Source: Fodinicurvata halophila
Lineage (GTDB): Bacteria > Pseudomonadota > Alphaproteobacteria > Kiloniellales > DSM-21159
Length of the DNA: 64,000 nt
Reading direction: 5' to 3'
Assembly (NCBI RefSeq): GCF_042651425.1
Contig: NZ_JBHSCW010000006.1
Coordinates: 212,784 to 276,783, forward strand
Part shown: piece after piece, positions 35,736-45,425 of the stretch
Layout of the letters: every line of letters starts with the position of its first letter
Position numbering within the stretch: position 1 is the stretch's first letter
Made by a program: the position numbers and the translations under genes
The notes under the pieces: generated by a model
Seen by the model: only the letters and a program-made list of their open reading frames with translations
What the model was told of the DNA's origin: nothing
Databases searched by the model: none

Positions 35736-36809
35736 TTATTCTTCAATGGAAGCAGATGTATTGAGCACATTTCCAACAGTTTCGTTCCAGGAGGTTGTGC
35801 ATTCTTCACCACACCTCTCAGCCCAGGAAGGCACTATGACCTCATCACGAATTTCGTGAATCCTTTTCCTGTCCTCGTCCGATACCTCAACTAGGGTAAG
35901 AGAGGCTGGTTCACCATAAGGACAGTTACCGCCTGTCAAACAGGCCACCCCATCTTCGGTATCAGTTTGGGCCCACTCCCAATTCCGTTCTTCCCAAGCC
36001 TGCAGCTCATCTTCGAGGAATGTTTGGACGTTCTCTGGGAGAGCATTCCAAGCCTCCAAATTCGCAGCATGGAACAACATGCTCCACCCTAGCGGTAGCG
36101 TGTATAGATGAGAGGTGACTTCATACCATTTTGCGTTATAGAGACCCAAAACTGCTGATACAGCACAGTCAATTACGCCACGCTCCAGAGCTGGAACCAC
36201 ATCCGGAAATGGGATGCTGGAACTTGTAGCGCCTGCAGCCTCTACAAATTCAGCCAAGGATCGACTATGGACACGGATCTTCTTGCCCTCTAGATCATCA
36301 ATACCGTTGATAGGCGTATTGCATGCCATTGCAAGATCATGATTAGGGAAGAACGCAAGAAGCTTTAACCCGTACTGCTCTTCAAATCGCTCATTGAGAT
36401 AGGGTCGATAAGCTTCATTTGCCTCTCGTATTTGATCAATGTCTTCTGTGAGACCCGCAAGATCAGTTCCTTCTGTTCGCGGATCTGTTCCCGCTACATA
36501 GCCGATCGCAGAAGTTGCAAACTCAAGGACACCTTGCCTTAATAGGCTAAACACCTCTTCACCACTCATACCCATCTCCGTGAATGGACGGAGATTTGCG
36601 GTAACGGCGCCTCCCGATTCTTCCGGAATAGTTTTAGTCCAAAATGGCTTTTCGCGCTCCTGATATACAGCTAAGTTGCCCCAGCTGCCTACAACGTTAA
36701 CCTCTGTTTCTGGAAGCTCATCTTGCGCCAAAACTGACTGATTAAATGGCGCAGCAAAAAGTAGTGCTGAACAAGCTATTGATGCACACAACTTAGATCT
36801 ATTAAACAT
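35736..36809 (-). CDS. dctP: TRAP transporter solute-binding protein (DctP)
   Basis: The start is set at ATG 36809 because AGGGAG lies six bases upstream, while the ATG two codons earlier overlaps that site. This gives 357 residues with a Sec signal peptide (CASIACSALLFAAPFNQSVLA, cleaved near LAQ-DE) for export to the periplasm. DctP-type features are RQGVLEFATSAIGYVAG, GLKLLAFFPNHDLAMACN, DLEGKKIRVHSRSLAEF and FPDVVPALERGVIDCAV. It belongs to the longer DctP group with extra C-terminal residues and cysteines. It lies 150 bp after the cuyA-like gene in the same direction. Confidence 0.92.
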   Translation of the reverse strand: MFNRSKLCASIACSALLFAAPFNQSVLAQDELPETEVNVVGSWGNLAVYQEREKPFWTKTIPEESGGAVTANLRPFTEMGMSGEEVFSLLRQGVLEFATSAIGYVAGTDPRTEGTDLAGLTEDIDQIREANEAYRPYLNERFEEQYGLKLLAFFPNHDLAMACNTPINGIDDLEGKKIRVHSRSLAEFVEAAGATSSSIPFPDVVPALERGVIDCAVSAVLGLYNAKWYEVTSHLYTLPLGWSMLFHAANLEAWNALPENVQTFLEDELQAWEERNWEWAQTDTEDGVACLTGGNCPYGEPASLTLVEVSDEDRKRIHEIRDEVIVPSWAERCGEECTTSWNETVGNVLNTSASIEE

Positions 36810-36959
36810 TCCCATCTCCCTGTTCTAATTCGAATTTGTATTTTGGTGATAGGTTTTGCATACCAACTTCCTGCGGACAACCATTGCGCACAAAAAGAAA
36901 ATGCAAAACGCCCGAGTTATAACTTTCCCATTTATAGCACTGGCACTTCCCTCCTATTA

Positions 36960-37961
36960 CTATTTATCAGTGAATATATCAGGATAACCGAATAGTGCCG
37001 CACTCCCACCTGTATGGATAAATACGACATTCTGATCACGACTAAAATAACCCCTCCTGATTAAGTCTATAAGACCAGCCATACCCTTTCCTGAGTAAAC
37101 TGGATCGAGCAATATCCCCTCCAGTCGGGCAAGCAGAGCAACCGCCTCAATCATTGAATCTGTGGGCAACCCGTAACCCAATCCCACATAATCGCAATTG
37201 GCTTCGACATGCTTATGCTTCACTACATTTCCGATCCCGATATGCTCAGATGTACGTTCAGCAAGAGCAAGAACATTTAGTTCCTGAACCTCTTTCATTG
37301 CTCGGACACCGATACCTAAAACGGGTATACCGCTATTAGAACCGACCAAACCCGTTACAAGTCCAGCCTGTGTCCCTGCACTCCCCGTGGCATGCACAAC
37401 ATGATTAATCAGTAAGTTTTGAGAATTTGCCTGTGTGAGAAGCTCAAGTGCAGCGTCCACATATCCCAGAGCCCCGATCTCATTTGAGCCTCCGCCTGGT
37501 ATTATATATGGCTTTTTCCCTTGAGTCCTAAGGTCATCAGCAAGAACTTCCATTTCAGAGTTCATGTCTGTGCCCCCAGGGCGCGTACTAACATTCGCGC
37601 CATGCAAGAGATTAAGTAGGACATTCCCATTATCGGTATACGATGAGTGTTCTATATTAGTGCGGTCCTCTAAAATGATATGACATTCCATTCCGCATTT
37701 CGCTGCAGCTGCTGCTGTCTGTCGCGCATGGTTGGACTGAGTAGCGCCCTGGGTAATTACGCAATCAGCTTCACGCTCCCAGGCATCCGCTATCAAAAAC
37801 TCTAGCTTCCGCGTCTTATTGCCCCCGGTGGATAGCCCTGTGCAATCGTCTCTTTTAATCCACAGCTTCGGCCCATCCAGATAGGCACTAAGACGCTCCA
37901 TAGGCTCTAGTGGCGTCGGGAGGTGAGCAAAGTGCAGACGATTGAAACGAGACAAATGCAT
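36960..37961 (-). CDS. cuyA: CuyA-like L-cysteate sulfo-lyase / D-cysteine desulfhydrase (PLP)
   Basis: A 333-residue fold-type II PLP enzyme of the ACC deaminase/D-cysteine desulfhydrase family. The PLP lysine is in GGNKTRKLEF near residue 51, with ITQGATQSNHARQTA for substrate and phosphate contacts and GSAGTQAGLVTGL near residue 195. The opening MHLSRFNRLHFAHLPTPLEPM is the wording I know from CuyA, which cleaves L-cysteate to pyruvate, ammonia and sulfite. A TRAP uptake system, a YeiH-type exporter and a divergent LysR gene support CuyA over plain D-cysteine desulfhydrase. Activity towards D-cysteine cannot be excluded. AAGGAG lies about twelve bases before the ATG. Confidence 0.82.
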   Translation of the reverse strand: MHLSRFNRLHFAHLPTPLEPMERLSAYLDGPKLWIKRDDCTGLSTGGNKTRKLEFLIADAWEREADCVITQGATQSNHARQTAAAAAKCGMECHIILEDRTNIEHSSYTDNGNVLLNLLHGANVSTRPGGTDMNSEMEVLADDLRTQGKKPYIIPGGGSNEIGALGYVDAALELLTQANSQNLLINHVVHATGSAGTQAGLVTGLVGSNSGIPVLGIGVRAMKEVQELNVLALAERTSEHIGIGNVVKHKHVEANCDYVGLGYGLPTDSMIEAVALLARLEGILLDPVYSGKGMAGLIDLIRRGYFSRDQNVVFIHTGGSAALFGYPDIFTDK

Positions 37962-38157
37962 AATGCTCTCTAGCTCCTTTATGCGATAAATTTATGATCT
38001 CACTGTTAGCATTTGAGAGCCGTTCCATGTCGGGATGGCTTCAAAGTAGGTTGTAGCTGAAAAATACCAGTCGGGCATAAATCGCTCCAATGCCAATAAT
38101 TGCTTGCTGCATTAAAAATTTGCATAATACAGCTTTTGCAGATAGGTACGACCAGCT
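37962..38157. promoter_or_regulatory. Divergent promoter region between cuyA and its LysR gene
   Basis: A 196-bp AT-rich interval separates the two start codons. As is usual for LysR pairs, it should hold the operator and both promoters. I could not single out a clear dyad by eye. Confidence 0.5.
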
Positions 38158-39063
38158 ATGAAATTGAACTGGCTCGAAGATTTTCTGTTATTGATAGAAA
38201 CCGGCTCTTTCTCAAAAGCCGCACAACGCCGGAATGTGACGCAGCCAGCATTTTCACGCAGAATTCAAATGCTAGAGCATTGGCTTGGAGTTCAACTGGT
38301 GAATCGCGGTTCTCATAGCTTAAAGCTCACAACCACCGCAGCCAGGTTCGAACCAGTAATGCGGCGCGTCGTTGAATCAACTTATGAACTTCGCAGCCAC
38401 ATGCGCGCCGACGCAGCTGCGGATTCACGTTTTTCATTAGCTACGCAGCATACGTTAATGGTTAGTCACTTACCAAAATTGCTGAATATCTTACAAGAAT
38501 ATAGGCACGAAACAGCGTTCCAAGTCCGCACTGGTGACTTAGATGATTGTATAGAGCAACTCTCACAAGGTCATGCTGATTTACTTCTCTCGTTTAGATC
38601 TGAAGAAGAACCACGACTAGATCAAACGAGTGATTTCTCATGCATTCTTCTCGGACATGAATACCTTTTACCTGTTGGGACAGAAATATCAGTTCAGCAG
38701 ATACGCACTGCGCTGCAAAATGGTGGGAATATTCGACTTTTAAAATACCCAGAAGATAGCTTTCTGGGGCGCATATTAAGACGGGAATGCTTACTAGATT
38801 TAGTTAAAAATAATACTATTGAAACCGTTTGTGAAAGTGCTTTTACCATGGGTATAAAAGAGATGACTATTTCAGATATGGGATTGTCTTGGTTACCAAA
38901 AAAAATTATAGAAGATGAACTAATGAGAGGAAAGTTAATATCATTAGAGAATGAACTAAGATCAATAAAGCTAGATGTATGCCTATATTGCTCAAACAAT
39001 AATAAATACCCTAAATTACGTGAATTCTGGGATAAAATTAAATCTGATAGAATAAAAATATAA
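38158..39063 (+). CDS. LysR-family transcriptional regulator of the sulfonate cluster
   Basis: A 301-residue LysR protein. The helix-turn-helix is at about residues 4-60 (NWLEDFLLLIETGSFSKAAQ, VTQPAFSRRIQMLEHWLGV); the rest is the effector-binding periplasmic-protein-like domain (LNILQEYRHETAFQVRTGDLDDCIEQL). It is divergent from cuyA, the normal place for a LysR activator responding to the pathway substrate. It is AT-rich like most of the sulfonate cluster. It ends 45 bp before the convergent end of the large helicase gene. Confidence 0.9.
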   Translation: MKLNWLEDFLLLIETGSFSKAAQRRNVTQPAFSRRIQMLEHWLGVQLVNRGSHSLKLTTTAARFEPVMRRVVESTYELRSHMRADAAADSRFSLATQHTLMVSHLPKLLNILQEYRHETAFQVRTGDLDDCIEQLSQGHADLLLSFRSEEEPRLDQTSDFSCILLGHEYLLPVGTEISVQQIRTALQNGGNIRLLKYPEDSFLGRILRRECLLDLVKNNTIETVCESAFTMGIKEMTISDMGLSWLPKKIIEDELMRGKLISLENELRSIKLDVCLYCSNNNKYPKLREFWDKIKSDRIKI

Positions 39064-39108
39064 ATTATAAAGTGAACATATTCATTAATAATTTTTCTTT
39101 ATTTGTAA

Positions 39109-42100
39109 CTATACAGCAGCTGGCAGGAGCTCTATCTGAAACTCGGAGAGATCATCTACATTCATCACTTCGTCCTGAAGAGTGTTCAAGTAATCCAGAA
39201 GGTCTTCCTGGCGTGGCTGGCCAAACGCCAATCGATAAACCGCCAAGCTTCGCTTCAACCACTCCAACTGTTTTTCTTCCCGACTGTAGGGAAACATCGG
39301 GACAACCCGTTCGATGCAGGTATCCCCCTCATAGATCCAATATGGAATTAGACCTGTCTCGGAGTCAGATTCCTGCTGTGCCGCCTGAAACATCCTGGTC
39401 CAAGGATCTGTGTTTTGGTTATTGCATTCCTTGGCGTCAGCAACATGCTTGTTGGCCAGATTTAACCGGACAGCGTGTCCCTTGAAGCGATGAATGCGCC
39501 CTTCACGCTGTTCCAAATCAACGGGGTTACTTGGCAGGTTCCAGTGGTAGATCCGATAGCAATAGGGGTGAAAATCAAGACCCTCCTGACCGATCGAGGT
39601 CGTGGCCAGAACGAAAGGACGGAAAGGGGAATTGAAGGCTGACCTCACCTTGTCCACGCGCTGGCTTTCGCCTTCTTCATCCTTGTAATCGGCAAAGCGC
39701 ATGGCAAAGCGACCGCGCATCTGAGGATTGGCGGCTATGGTGACCTGCCCATCCTTCACCTGCGGCCAATCCACATGAATCTGGGATGGCTTGATGGTCA
39801 GTGCATTGGCCATAGCCTCAGCAACACCTCGAACCTTTTCCTCAGGTTCACTTGCACTTAATCCCTCGTTCTCCACGAGGCAGTGGGCATACTCATCCAG
39901 GACAGCCTGGAGATTGTGCCGCGCACAGTACTGGAGGACCTTATTCCAATATCCCCTCTTGTCCTCTTTCCGCACCAGTTCAACAACTTGCTGCTGGTTA
40001 AAGAGAAAGCGAAAGGCCCAAGCCACTTTCGCAGCTGCCGTTAGCAATACCTGATTTTCCCATTCAATCTCCGGTGCAATACGCCGCAAGGACCGCAACG
40101 CACAGACCGCGGGACTGCCCAGGCAGAGATCCACCAAGAGATCCAGATCCTCTTGGGATACTCGTGGCTCTGAGACCTCATTCGCTTTGTCGGCTAGCGC
40201 CACACAATGCTTTTGATACCCCTCCTCCTTGGAGAGTCCCAACAATCCTACCTCCGCCGACGTCACCCATTCGAGGAGACGACTAGATTTCTTTGCATCC
40301 AGCACAAGGGGTATTGTCGAGAGTTCTCCATGTGCTCTGGATTGAGAGGACTGCTGTAATCCGAGATCGGAGAGGAGTTTTTGTATCCGTTTCGTCAGGG
40401 ATGTACGCATTTCTTGATAGGTAAGGCCGGTCTCATGATCCGAGAAAACGCTAAATGGGTCGCCTTCTGACGCAAGGGTGGGCGACGGATACAGCAGGAG
40501 CAGGTTCCTCAGTCCCGTAGGCCTATCTTCGTGATATTGAAACTGAAGAGGTCGCTGATCGTATTGATCGAAGTAACCATGACCGGATTGGCCACACCCC
40601 ATAAGCCTTTCAGCCTCATAGGTAACCAATGCAGAAATTGCATCCGGCACCATGGACCAACTGGAGAATATCAACGACTTCGTCAGGGGCCGCTGTTCTG
40701 ACGAGCCGTCACAAGGCCTTTGCTTACGGTCATAGTATGGCAGGGAAGGAGGCAGCCAGAGATGCCGATGAAGGCTTCGGTCATTCTCACCTGGCTCCCC
40801 TTGTCCGAATAGGTCTTCCATTAACCGTCGCATTCGGCCGTTGCCAGGGTCGATCGGCTGGTAGTCACTGATCCTTTCCCTATTCAACAGGCTCGGCCGA
40901 GCCGAGTTCATCGCGTCGATATAATCAGATAGTGGCCCCGGAAGCTGCTCCTTCATCAACTGCTTCAGTTTGTAATGCTGCATGAAATTCAGCAGGTAGG
41001 GCGCCGACTTCCAGTACTCCAGGTTATTGGGTGCTGAAACGGACATAGCAACACGGGACACGGCGTCCGCATTTCGAAGATCATCTGCAGTCAGCTGCAC
41101 TGGAGATGCTTTGACTTCCTCTAACATCGCATCCTGCCTGCTCGTATGCCTTACGCGCTCTCTTCGAACCATGACGGCCTTGAGATAGGTCTGGATCGTA
41201 TCGCGATTCTGAGCAGCCCATTCCTTCGAGGAGGGGAGTTGTTGGAGAGCCCTTCTGAAGGATTTGAGCTTGCTGGGCAGATTCTGGATAACCTCCGACT
41301 CTCCAGCGGGATCGTCGTAGAGAAACTTCAGAACGAATAGGAACTCATCGTAGTGGTCACCGTCCTCGTCCGCATCACCCGACAAAGTGAGCTTCTTGTA
41401 GGGCGTAGCCGAAAGCATCAGCACTCGTACATCTGACGTCTCATCGGAAACGACACCCTCACCTGAATAGGAGAGAAGTTCCCGGGCCAACTCTCCATGA
41501 TCCGTTTCCTGGTTGAGTACATGTTTGAACCTTTGGAACTCATCCAGAATGATGAGATCAGGCTTCAGAGCGTCCAGGCACACAGTGGCCAATTGTCGCC
41601 GAAGCTCTCCGATCAAGGCATTACGATCGTAAACAGGCTCTGAAAACTCTTCGGTATTATAAGCTCGATACAATTCCGAGAGACGGATAACTTCCTCGAA
41701 CAGCTCTGTTTCAGCCTGGATCTTTTGTCGAAACCTTTCGATAAGCGAGGCCTCAACCTTATCAAGGTTCAGATTGGAAACTTCCCATTTCCAATTGCCA
41801 TCGCCCACACTGCACTGCAGAAGTTTGCAGAAACCCTCCTGGCAAGGAATGAGGGGACTCAGCAGATGATAGAGGAATGCGCGCTCCTGCTTGACCCCTT
41901 TGGATGATTTCAGGTCGAAGGTTGTGCTCGGCGTCAGGCTGATGAAATTCACCTTGCTTTCCGACAAAGCAGGTAAGTCGCCACGTACGAATGGTATGAG
42001 GGTAATGCGTGTCGCGGCGGAAAGAGTGTTCTGACCGAGAACATTCAGGCGCTTAAGGTTCTGATGTGCAATCGCCTGATTGGAACAAATGTAGATGATG

Positions 42101-42318
42101 TCTATTCGGTCTTGCTTGTCTCGGAGATACTCGATGGTCTTTGCTATGACCCCTCTGGCAACAAGCGTCTTCCCCAGACCAACCTCATCCGCGACCAAAA
42201 AGCGGTTTGTGCCACCCTCGTCCAGGTAAAGGCGTCTGAAAGCGTACTCGACCGTATCACGTTGAAATTTTTTCAATGGCTTCAGGGCAGCCTCCGCCGA
42301 GAATGTGTCGACCGTCAT
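39109..42318 (-). CDS. Large superfamily 2 helicase (SNF2/DEAD-like), last gene of a five-gene defence-like operon
   Basis: The start is ATG 42318, overlapping the previous gene's TGA (ATGA) with AGGGAGGT as ribosome site; this gives 1069 residues. Motif I is VADEVGLGKTLVARGV near residue 40, motif II is the DEFQ in IILDEFQRFKHVLN, motif III LSATPYK, and the C-terminal helicase half has TTSIGQEGLDFH and LEQREGRIHRFKGH (motif VI). The form is that of helicase-C proteins of defence loci, similar in part to DrmA/SNF2 types. ATP-driven movement on phage nucleic acid is the probable role, in concert with the PLD-fold nuclease encoded directly upstream. Confidence 0.88.
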   Translation of the reverse strand: MTVDTFSAEAALKPLKKFQRDTVEYAFRRLYLDEGGTNRFLVADEVGLGKTLVARGVIAKTIEYLRDKQDRIDIIYICSNQAIAHQNLKRLNVLGQNTLSAATRITLIPFVRGDLPALSESKVNFISLTPSTTFDLKSSKGVKQERAFLYHLLSPLIPCQEGFCKLLQCSVGDGNWKWEVSNLNLDKVEASLIERFRQKIQAETELFEEVIRLSELYRAYNTEEFSEPVYDRNALIGELRRQLATVCLDALKPDLIILDEFQRFKHVLNQETDHGELARELLSYSGEGVVSDETSDVRVLMLSATPYKKLTLSGDADEDGDHYDEFLFVLKFLYDDPAGESEVIQNLPSKLKSFRRALQQLPSSKEWAAQNRDTIQTYLKAVMVRRERVRHTSRQDAMLEEVKASPVQLTADDLRNADAVSRVAMSVSAPNNLEYWKSAPYLLNFMQHYKLKQLMKEQLPGPLSDYIDAMNSARPSLLNRERISDYQPIDPGNGRMRRLMEDLFGQGEPGENDRSLHRHLWLPPSLPYYDRKQRPCDGSSEQRPLTKSLIFSSWSMVPDAISALVTYEAERLMGCGQSGHGYFDQYDQRPLQFQYHEDRPTGLRNLLLLYPSPTLASEGDPFSVFSDHETGLTYQEMRTSLTKRIQKLLSDLGLQQSSQSRAHGELSTIPLVLDAKKSSRLLEWVTSAEVGLLGLSKEEGYQKHCVALADKANEVSEPRVSQEDLDLLVDLCLGSPAVCALRSLRRIAPEIEWENQVLLTAAAKVAWAFRFLFNQQQVVELVRKEDKRGYWNKVLQYCARHNLQAVLDEYAHCLVENEGLSASEPEEKVRGVAEAMANALTIKPSQIHVDWPQVKDGQVTIAANPQMRGRFAMRFADYKDEEGESQRVDKVRSAFNSPFRPFVLATTSIGQEGLDFHPYCYRIYHWNLPSNPVDLEQREGRIHRFKGHAVRLNLANKHVADAKECNNQNTDPWTRMFQAAQQESDSETGLIPYWIYEGDTCIERVVPMFPYSREEKQLEWLKRSLAVYRLAFGQPRQEDLLDYLNTLQDEVMNVDDLSEFQIELLPAAV

Positions 42319-44177
42319 TGGCCACCTCCCTTGGAAACCATCACTTCCCGAAATGCCGCCCACATCTTGAGGAAATCATCGGGAACGACAGAAGCTTCTT
42401 CCTTATCATCAGAAGAGCTCAATCGCTCGATGAGTCGATCCACAGATTTCAGCCGCGTCGCCCCGTTGCAGTAATCTCGGACCAGTTCCTCTAGGACAGG
42501 CTCAAACACTATGGATGCCTGTTCTCCAACCTGGTTCTCCGATCCTCCTTTCCAGTTCTTTCGATTATCAGTGGCCGCAAAAGGATCATCGGAGTGAGCC
42601 AAAAGCAGACGGAGATAGCGAAAGAACATCTTATCGTTATTGATTATGTTCCGGAATATCTGGGTATACCGTCCCTCAGGTAAGCCCTCGACTTCCAAAC
42701 ACGTACTGAAGAGATGCGATGTCTCGTTATCCGAGGCCACCATACTGAAAGCGGTGAATCCGGTGACATGCAACAGCGACATTCTACCCAAATCTACGGA
42801 CGCCCCGGATCTCAGTTCTTCCAAGACATTCCGAGCACAAGCCTTGCCTAGGGTAATGAGCCAGACCTGCAAACTGGAAACCTGAGCCAAAGACAGAGGC
42901 TTCTCAGCGCATAAGTAAACACGCCACTGATCATCGCTGTCACAGCCCTCACTTACACAGTGCAACTTTAGGCCGCTGAGACAAATGTCACGTTGAGCCT
43001 GTTTAAGATGTCTCTCCATGTCCTGGGGACTGACTTCATCCTCAATTTCCCCAAAACAATAGGGCTGTGTCAACTGGCCAAAACCCTCGGGTCCCAGGAT
43101 TGTCTCCACATCGCCAACTTCCGCTTTAGGTCCTACGAGAGATGCAAAGAATTCGACATTCCGTCCATCCAACAGTGCCGCTGCGGTTGCATTCCCGGAC
43201 CCTACGGTCAGGTTCGTTTCAGCTCCTCTCTCGGCTATGAAAATCTTGGCATGCAGTCCCTGGATCTGCTCACCCTCCGTATCCTCTCCATCCGCTGTCT
43301 CTACTCTGTCGTCCAGGATCAAAGCCTTATAGCCGTCCAGTAGTTCGTCAGAATCATCCCTTCCGAAAGCCTCATCCAATTGGTCCTGACGGCTCACAAT
43401 CATTGGCTCATAGTCCTGAGAAAGCCTTCGCAATCGCTCCAGTGCTCTGGTGTCACAGAAAGGGCTGACGATACCCAGGCGCGAGCAGGGGGTCGGCTTC
43501 CACGGAGTATTTCCTAGCCCGTTCACCGTGAAGGCCACTTCGGTGAAGGGGGACGGCAGTTCCCAGAGAATATACGGCAAACGCTCGGTGACCTGCTCGA
43601 GCAGCTCCGCTGCATGATCAGGGGCGTCGCGAACCGAAAGCTTACTCAAGCTCTCCACAAACTCGATGATCGCTTCATTTCCGGCCTGGAGTTCACCAGT
43701 ATCAGTCCCATCGAGGCAGAGTGAAATGTCCCAGGCACGATCCCGTGTAAGATTCCTTGATAGAACCAACAACCTGAACCGGATTGGTCCTCTCTCCGTG
43801 GGCTTGAACCGCAACAGCCATACCTTGGGGTGAAAAGCCCCACCCGCCGGAGCCAGTACCTCGACGACCATAGTCTCCATCAGGGAACAGAGACGAGGAT
43901 AGGCTTCCTCCTTGGCCTTGATATTTCCAGCCTCGGTGAACACCACAATTCGTTCTGCGGTACGTTCGATACCTTCCAAAAGAGCGAGAGGGTTGGACTC
44001 GTCCTGCGCATCCTCAACAGCAAACAGAGAAAGACTGACGGGAACCGTCAGTAGGGTCTCCAGATCCAGCGTGTAGGTCGTCGCAATCGCCGAATCAAAA
44101 AGATAACCTGGAGGCGGCCTCAGGTTTTCCGTATAAAGGCTACGATCATTGGGAGAGAGACTTGGACTATTGGGCAT
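42315..44177 (-). CDS. Phospholipase-D-fold protein (putative nuclease)
   Basis: The start is ATG 44177, which overlaps the end of the DUF6361 gene by 11 bp; the frame is open further upstream but without a ribosome site. The protein has 620 residues. Two HxK-type regions are visible: AFHPKVWLLRF near residue 115 and LHAKIFIAERGAETNL with SGNATAAAL near residues 310-335, the latter a good PLD half-motif. PLD-fold proteins of this type act as nucleases in defence loci (for example DrmC, Mokosh). The stop overlaps the helicase start (ATGA), so the two are translationally coupled and probably work as a nuclease-helicase pair. Confidence 0.82.
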   Translation of the reverse strand: MPNSPSLSPNDRSLYTENLRPPPGYLFDSAIATTYTLDLETLLTVPVSLSLFAVEDAQDESNPLALLEGIERTAERIVVFTEAGNIKAKEEAYPRLCSLMETMVVEVLAPAGGAFHPKVWLLRFKPTERGPIRFRLLVLSRNLTRDRAWDISLCLDGTDTGELQAGNEAIIEFVESLSKLSVRDAPDHAAELLEQVTERLPYILWELPSPFTEVAFTVNGLGNTPWKPTPCSRLGIVSPFCDTRALERLRRLSQDYEPMIVSRQDQLDEAFGRDDSDELLDGYKALILDDRVETADGEDTEGEQIQGLHAKIFIAERGAETNLTVGSGNATAAALLDGRNVEFFASLVGPKAEVGDVETILGPEGFGQLTQPYCFGEIEDEVSPQDMERHLKQAQRDICLSGLKLHCVSEGCDSDDQWRVYLCAEKPLSLAQVSSLQVWLITLGKACARNVLEELRSGASVDLGRMSLLHVTGFTAFSMVASDNETSHLFSTCLEVEGLPEGRYTQIFRNIINNDKMFFRYLRLLLAHSDDPFAATDNRKNWKGGSENQVGEQASIVFEPVLEELVRDYCNGATRLKSVDRLIERLSSSDDKEEASVVPDDFLKMWAAFREVMVSKGGGQ

Positions 44178-45339
44178 TGGCCAAGTCCCGTAAATAGCTG
44201 TTTGCCTGGGGCCAGCGAAAATCCATACGCCCCGACGTAGTCTCACCGTTCCACATTCTGCGCACTGAGCTGTTTGTGAAGCGGGACTTACTTCCCTTCA
44301 GTCCGCGCTCTCTTTTCTTTATCAGCTCTCGTGCTTTGGGATCGTTCGCCAAATTCCCCTGAGTTTCGACTACTCGGGTTTTCCATTCGGCAACGAAGTT
44401 CCGGACTTTAGGCTTTATGGCGTGAAAATCATGAAAATCACTTCCCCTTAATTTATCTAATGACCAATGCCGCAGAGCACCAAGTTCCAACTCCGTGGTC
44501 CACTGATGTAAAGCCTCCGAATGCTTCTCCAGCCAATCATCTCTTTCAAGTAACTCACAGATCTGCAGACCATAAAGCAGGGCTGCACCATGCATTAAAT
44601 GAGAGAATAGTCTTGCATGCTCCAAAAGATCACGTGTTATCTCCTCCAATTCCGAAAGACAGGGATGCTCCCAGACGTAATTGCAATCTGCATAATCCCG
44701 CACCGACAACTGTGTCAGTAGTGTATTCCGATGGGATTTGCTCAGGCGATCACGGAGGAATTCCGCTTCCTCGGTCCGCAGGGTGAAATCGACTTTGTCT
44801 AGAAATCCCTCGGGTGCCTTGGGGAGGCTTTCGATCAAAAAGCTTCGCGGCTCGGTATCCTCAGGATTTATTTGCGATATCGCCCCGCCTGTCTGTTTCA
44901 ACTGCCGAAGCGCCGCCAGGTAGCTATCCAATGACCCGTGGAAAATGCGGATACCCCAGCTCTCCAGCCCGTACCAATAGATATGAGTTGGTAGACGCTG
45001 CAGCTGACTTCTGGAGCGCTGCCCTATGACACCGTTGGTCTCCCCTCCTGCCTCCAAGGCGTCAATCAATAGTCCTTCGTACTTTCTGAGTGTAGTCAGG
45101 TTGACCCTTTCAGAAGCCTCCCTTTCCTCGATCTCCTGCAACATCCAAGGAATGAAGAGCATATACCTCAGCCTTGTATGGATGGTGCTCGTTCCTGGGA
45201 AGAAGTGATCTGATATGGAATCGCGTATTGCAGCCAATCCCAACTCATTACGTGTCGTGCTTTCCTCGAACATGGCGAGTATGTGCTGGACACGTTTCTG
45301 TTCTTCGGCGTCGAAATCAACCCAGGTTAGCGAAGACAT
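44167..45339 (-). CDS. DUF6361-family protein
   Basis: A 390-residue soluble protein opening MSSLTWVDFDAEEQKRVQ and continuing DSISDHFFPGTSTIHTRLRY and FIPWMLQEIEER, which I associate with the DUF6361 family. Basic residues near the C-terminus (KKRERGLKGSKSRF) and the ending GRMDFRWPQANSYLRDLA suggest nucleic-acid contact. No enzymatic motif is visible. It overlaps the PLD gene by 11 bp. DUF6361 is repeatedly found with PLD and helicase genes, so I infer it is a system-specific sensor or adaptor. Confidence 0.75.
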   Translation of the reverse strand: MSSLTWVDFDAEEQKRVQHILAMFEESTTRNELGLAAIRDSISDHFFPGTSTIHTRLRYMLFIPWMLQEIEEREASERVNLTTLRKYEGLLIDALEAGGETNGVIGQRSRSQLQRLPTHIYWYGLESWGIRIFHGSLDSYLAALRQLKQTGGAISQINPEDTEPRSFLIESLPKAPEGFLDKVDFTLRTEEAEFLRDRLSKSHRNTLLTQLSVRDYADCNYVWEHPCLSELEEITRDLLEHARLFSHLMHGAALLYGLQICELLERDDWLEKHSEALHQWTTELELGALRHWSLDKLRGSDFHDFHAIKPKVRNFVAEWKTRVVETQGNLANDPKARELIKKRERGLKGSKSRFTNSSVRRMWNGETTSGRMDFRWPQANSYLRDLANAQ

Positions 45340-45425
45340 GGGATTACCTGCTCAGGGAATTATCATAAATGGTGACGGCACAGATCCGAGAGGTGATTTA
45401 AAAAGTGGGCGACACATACCCAACT

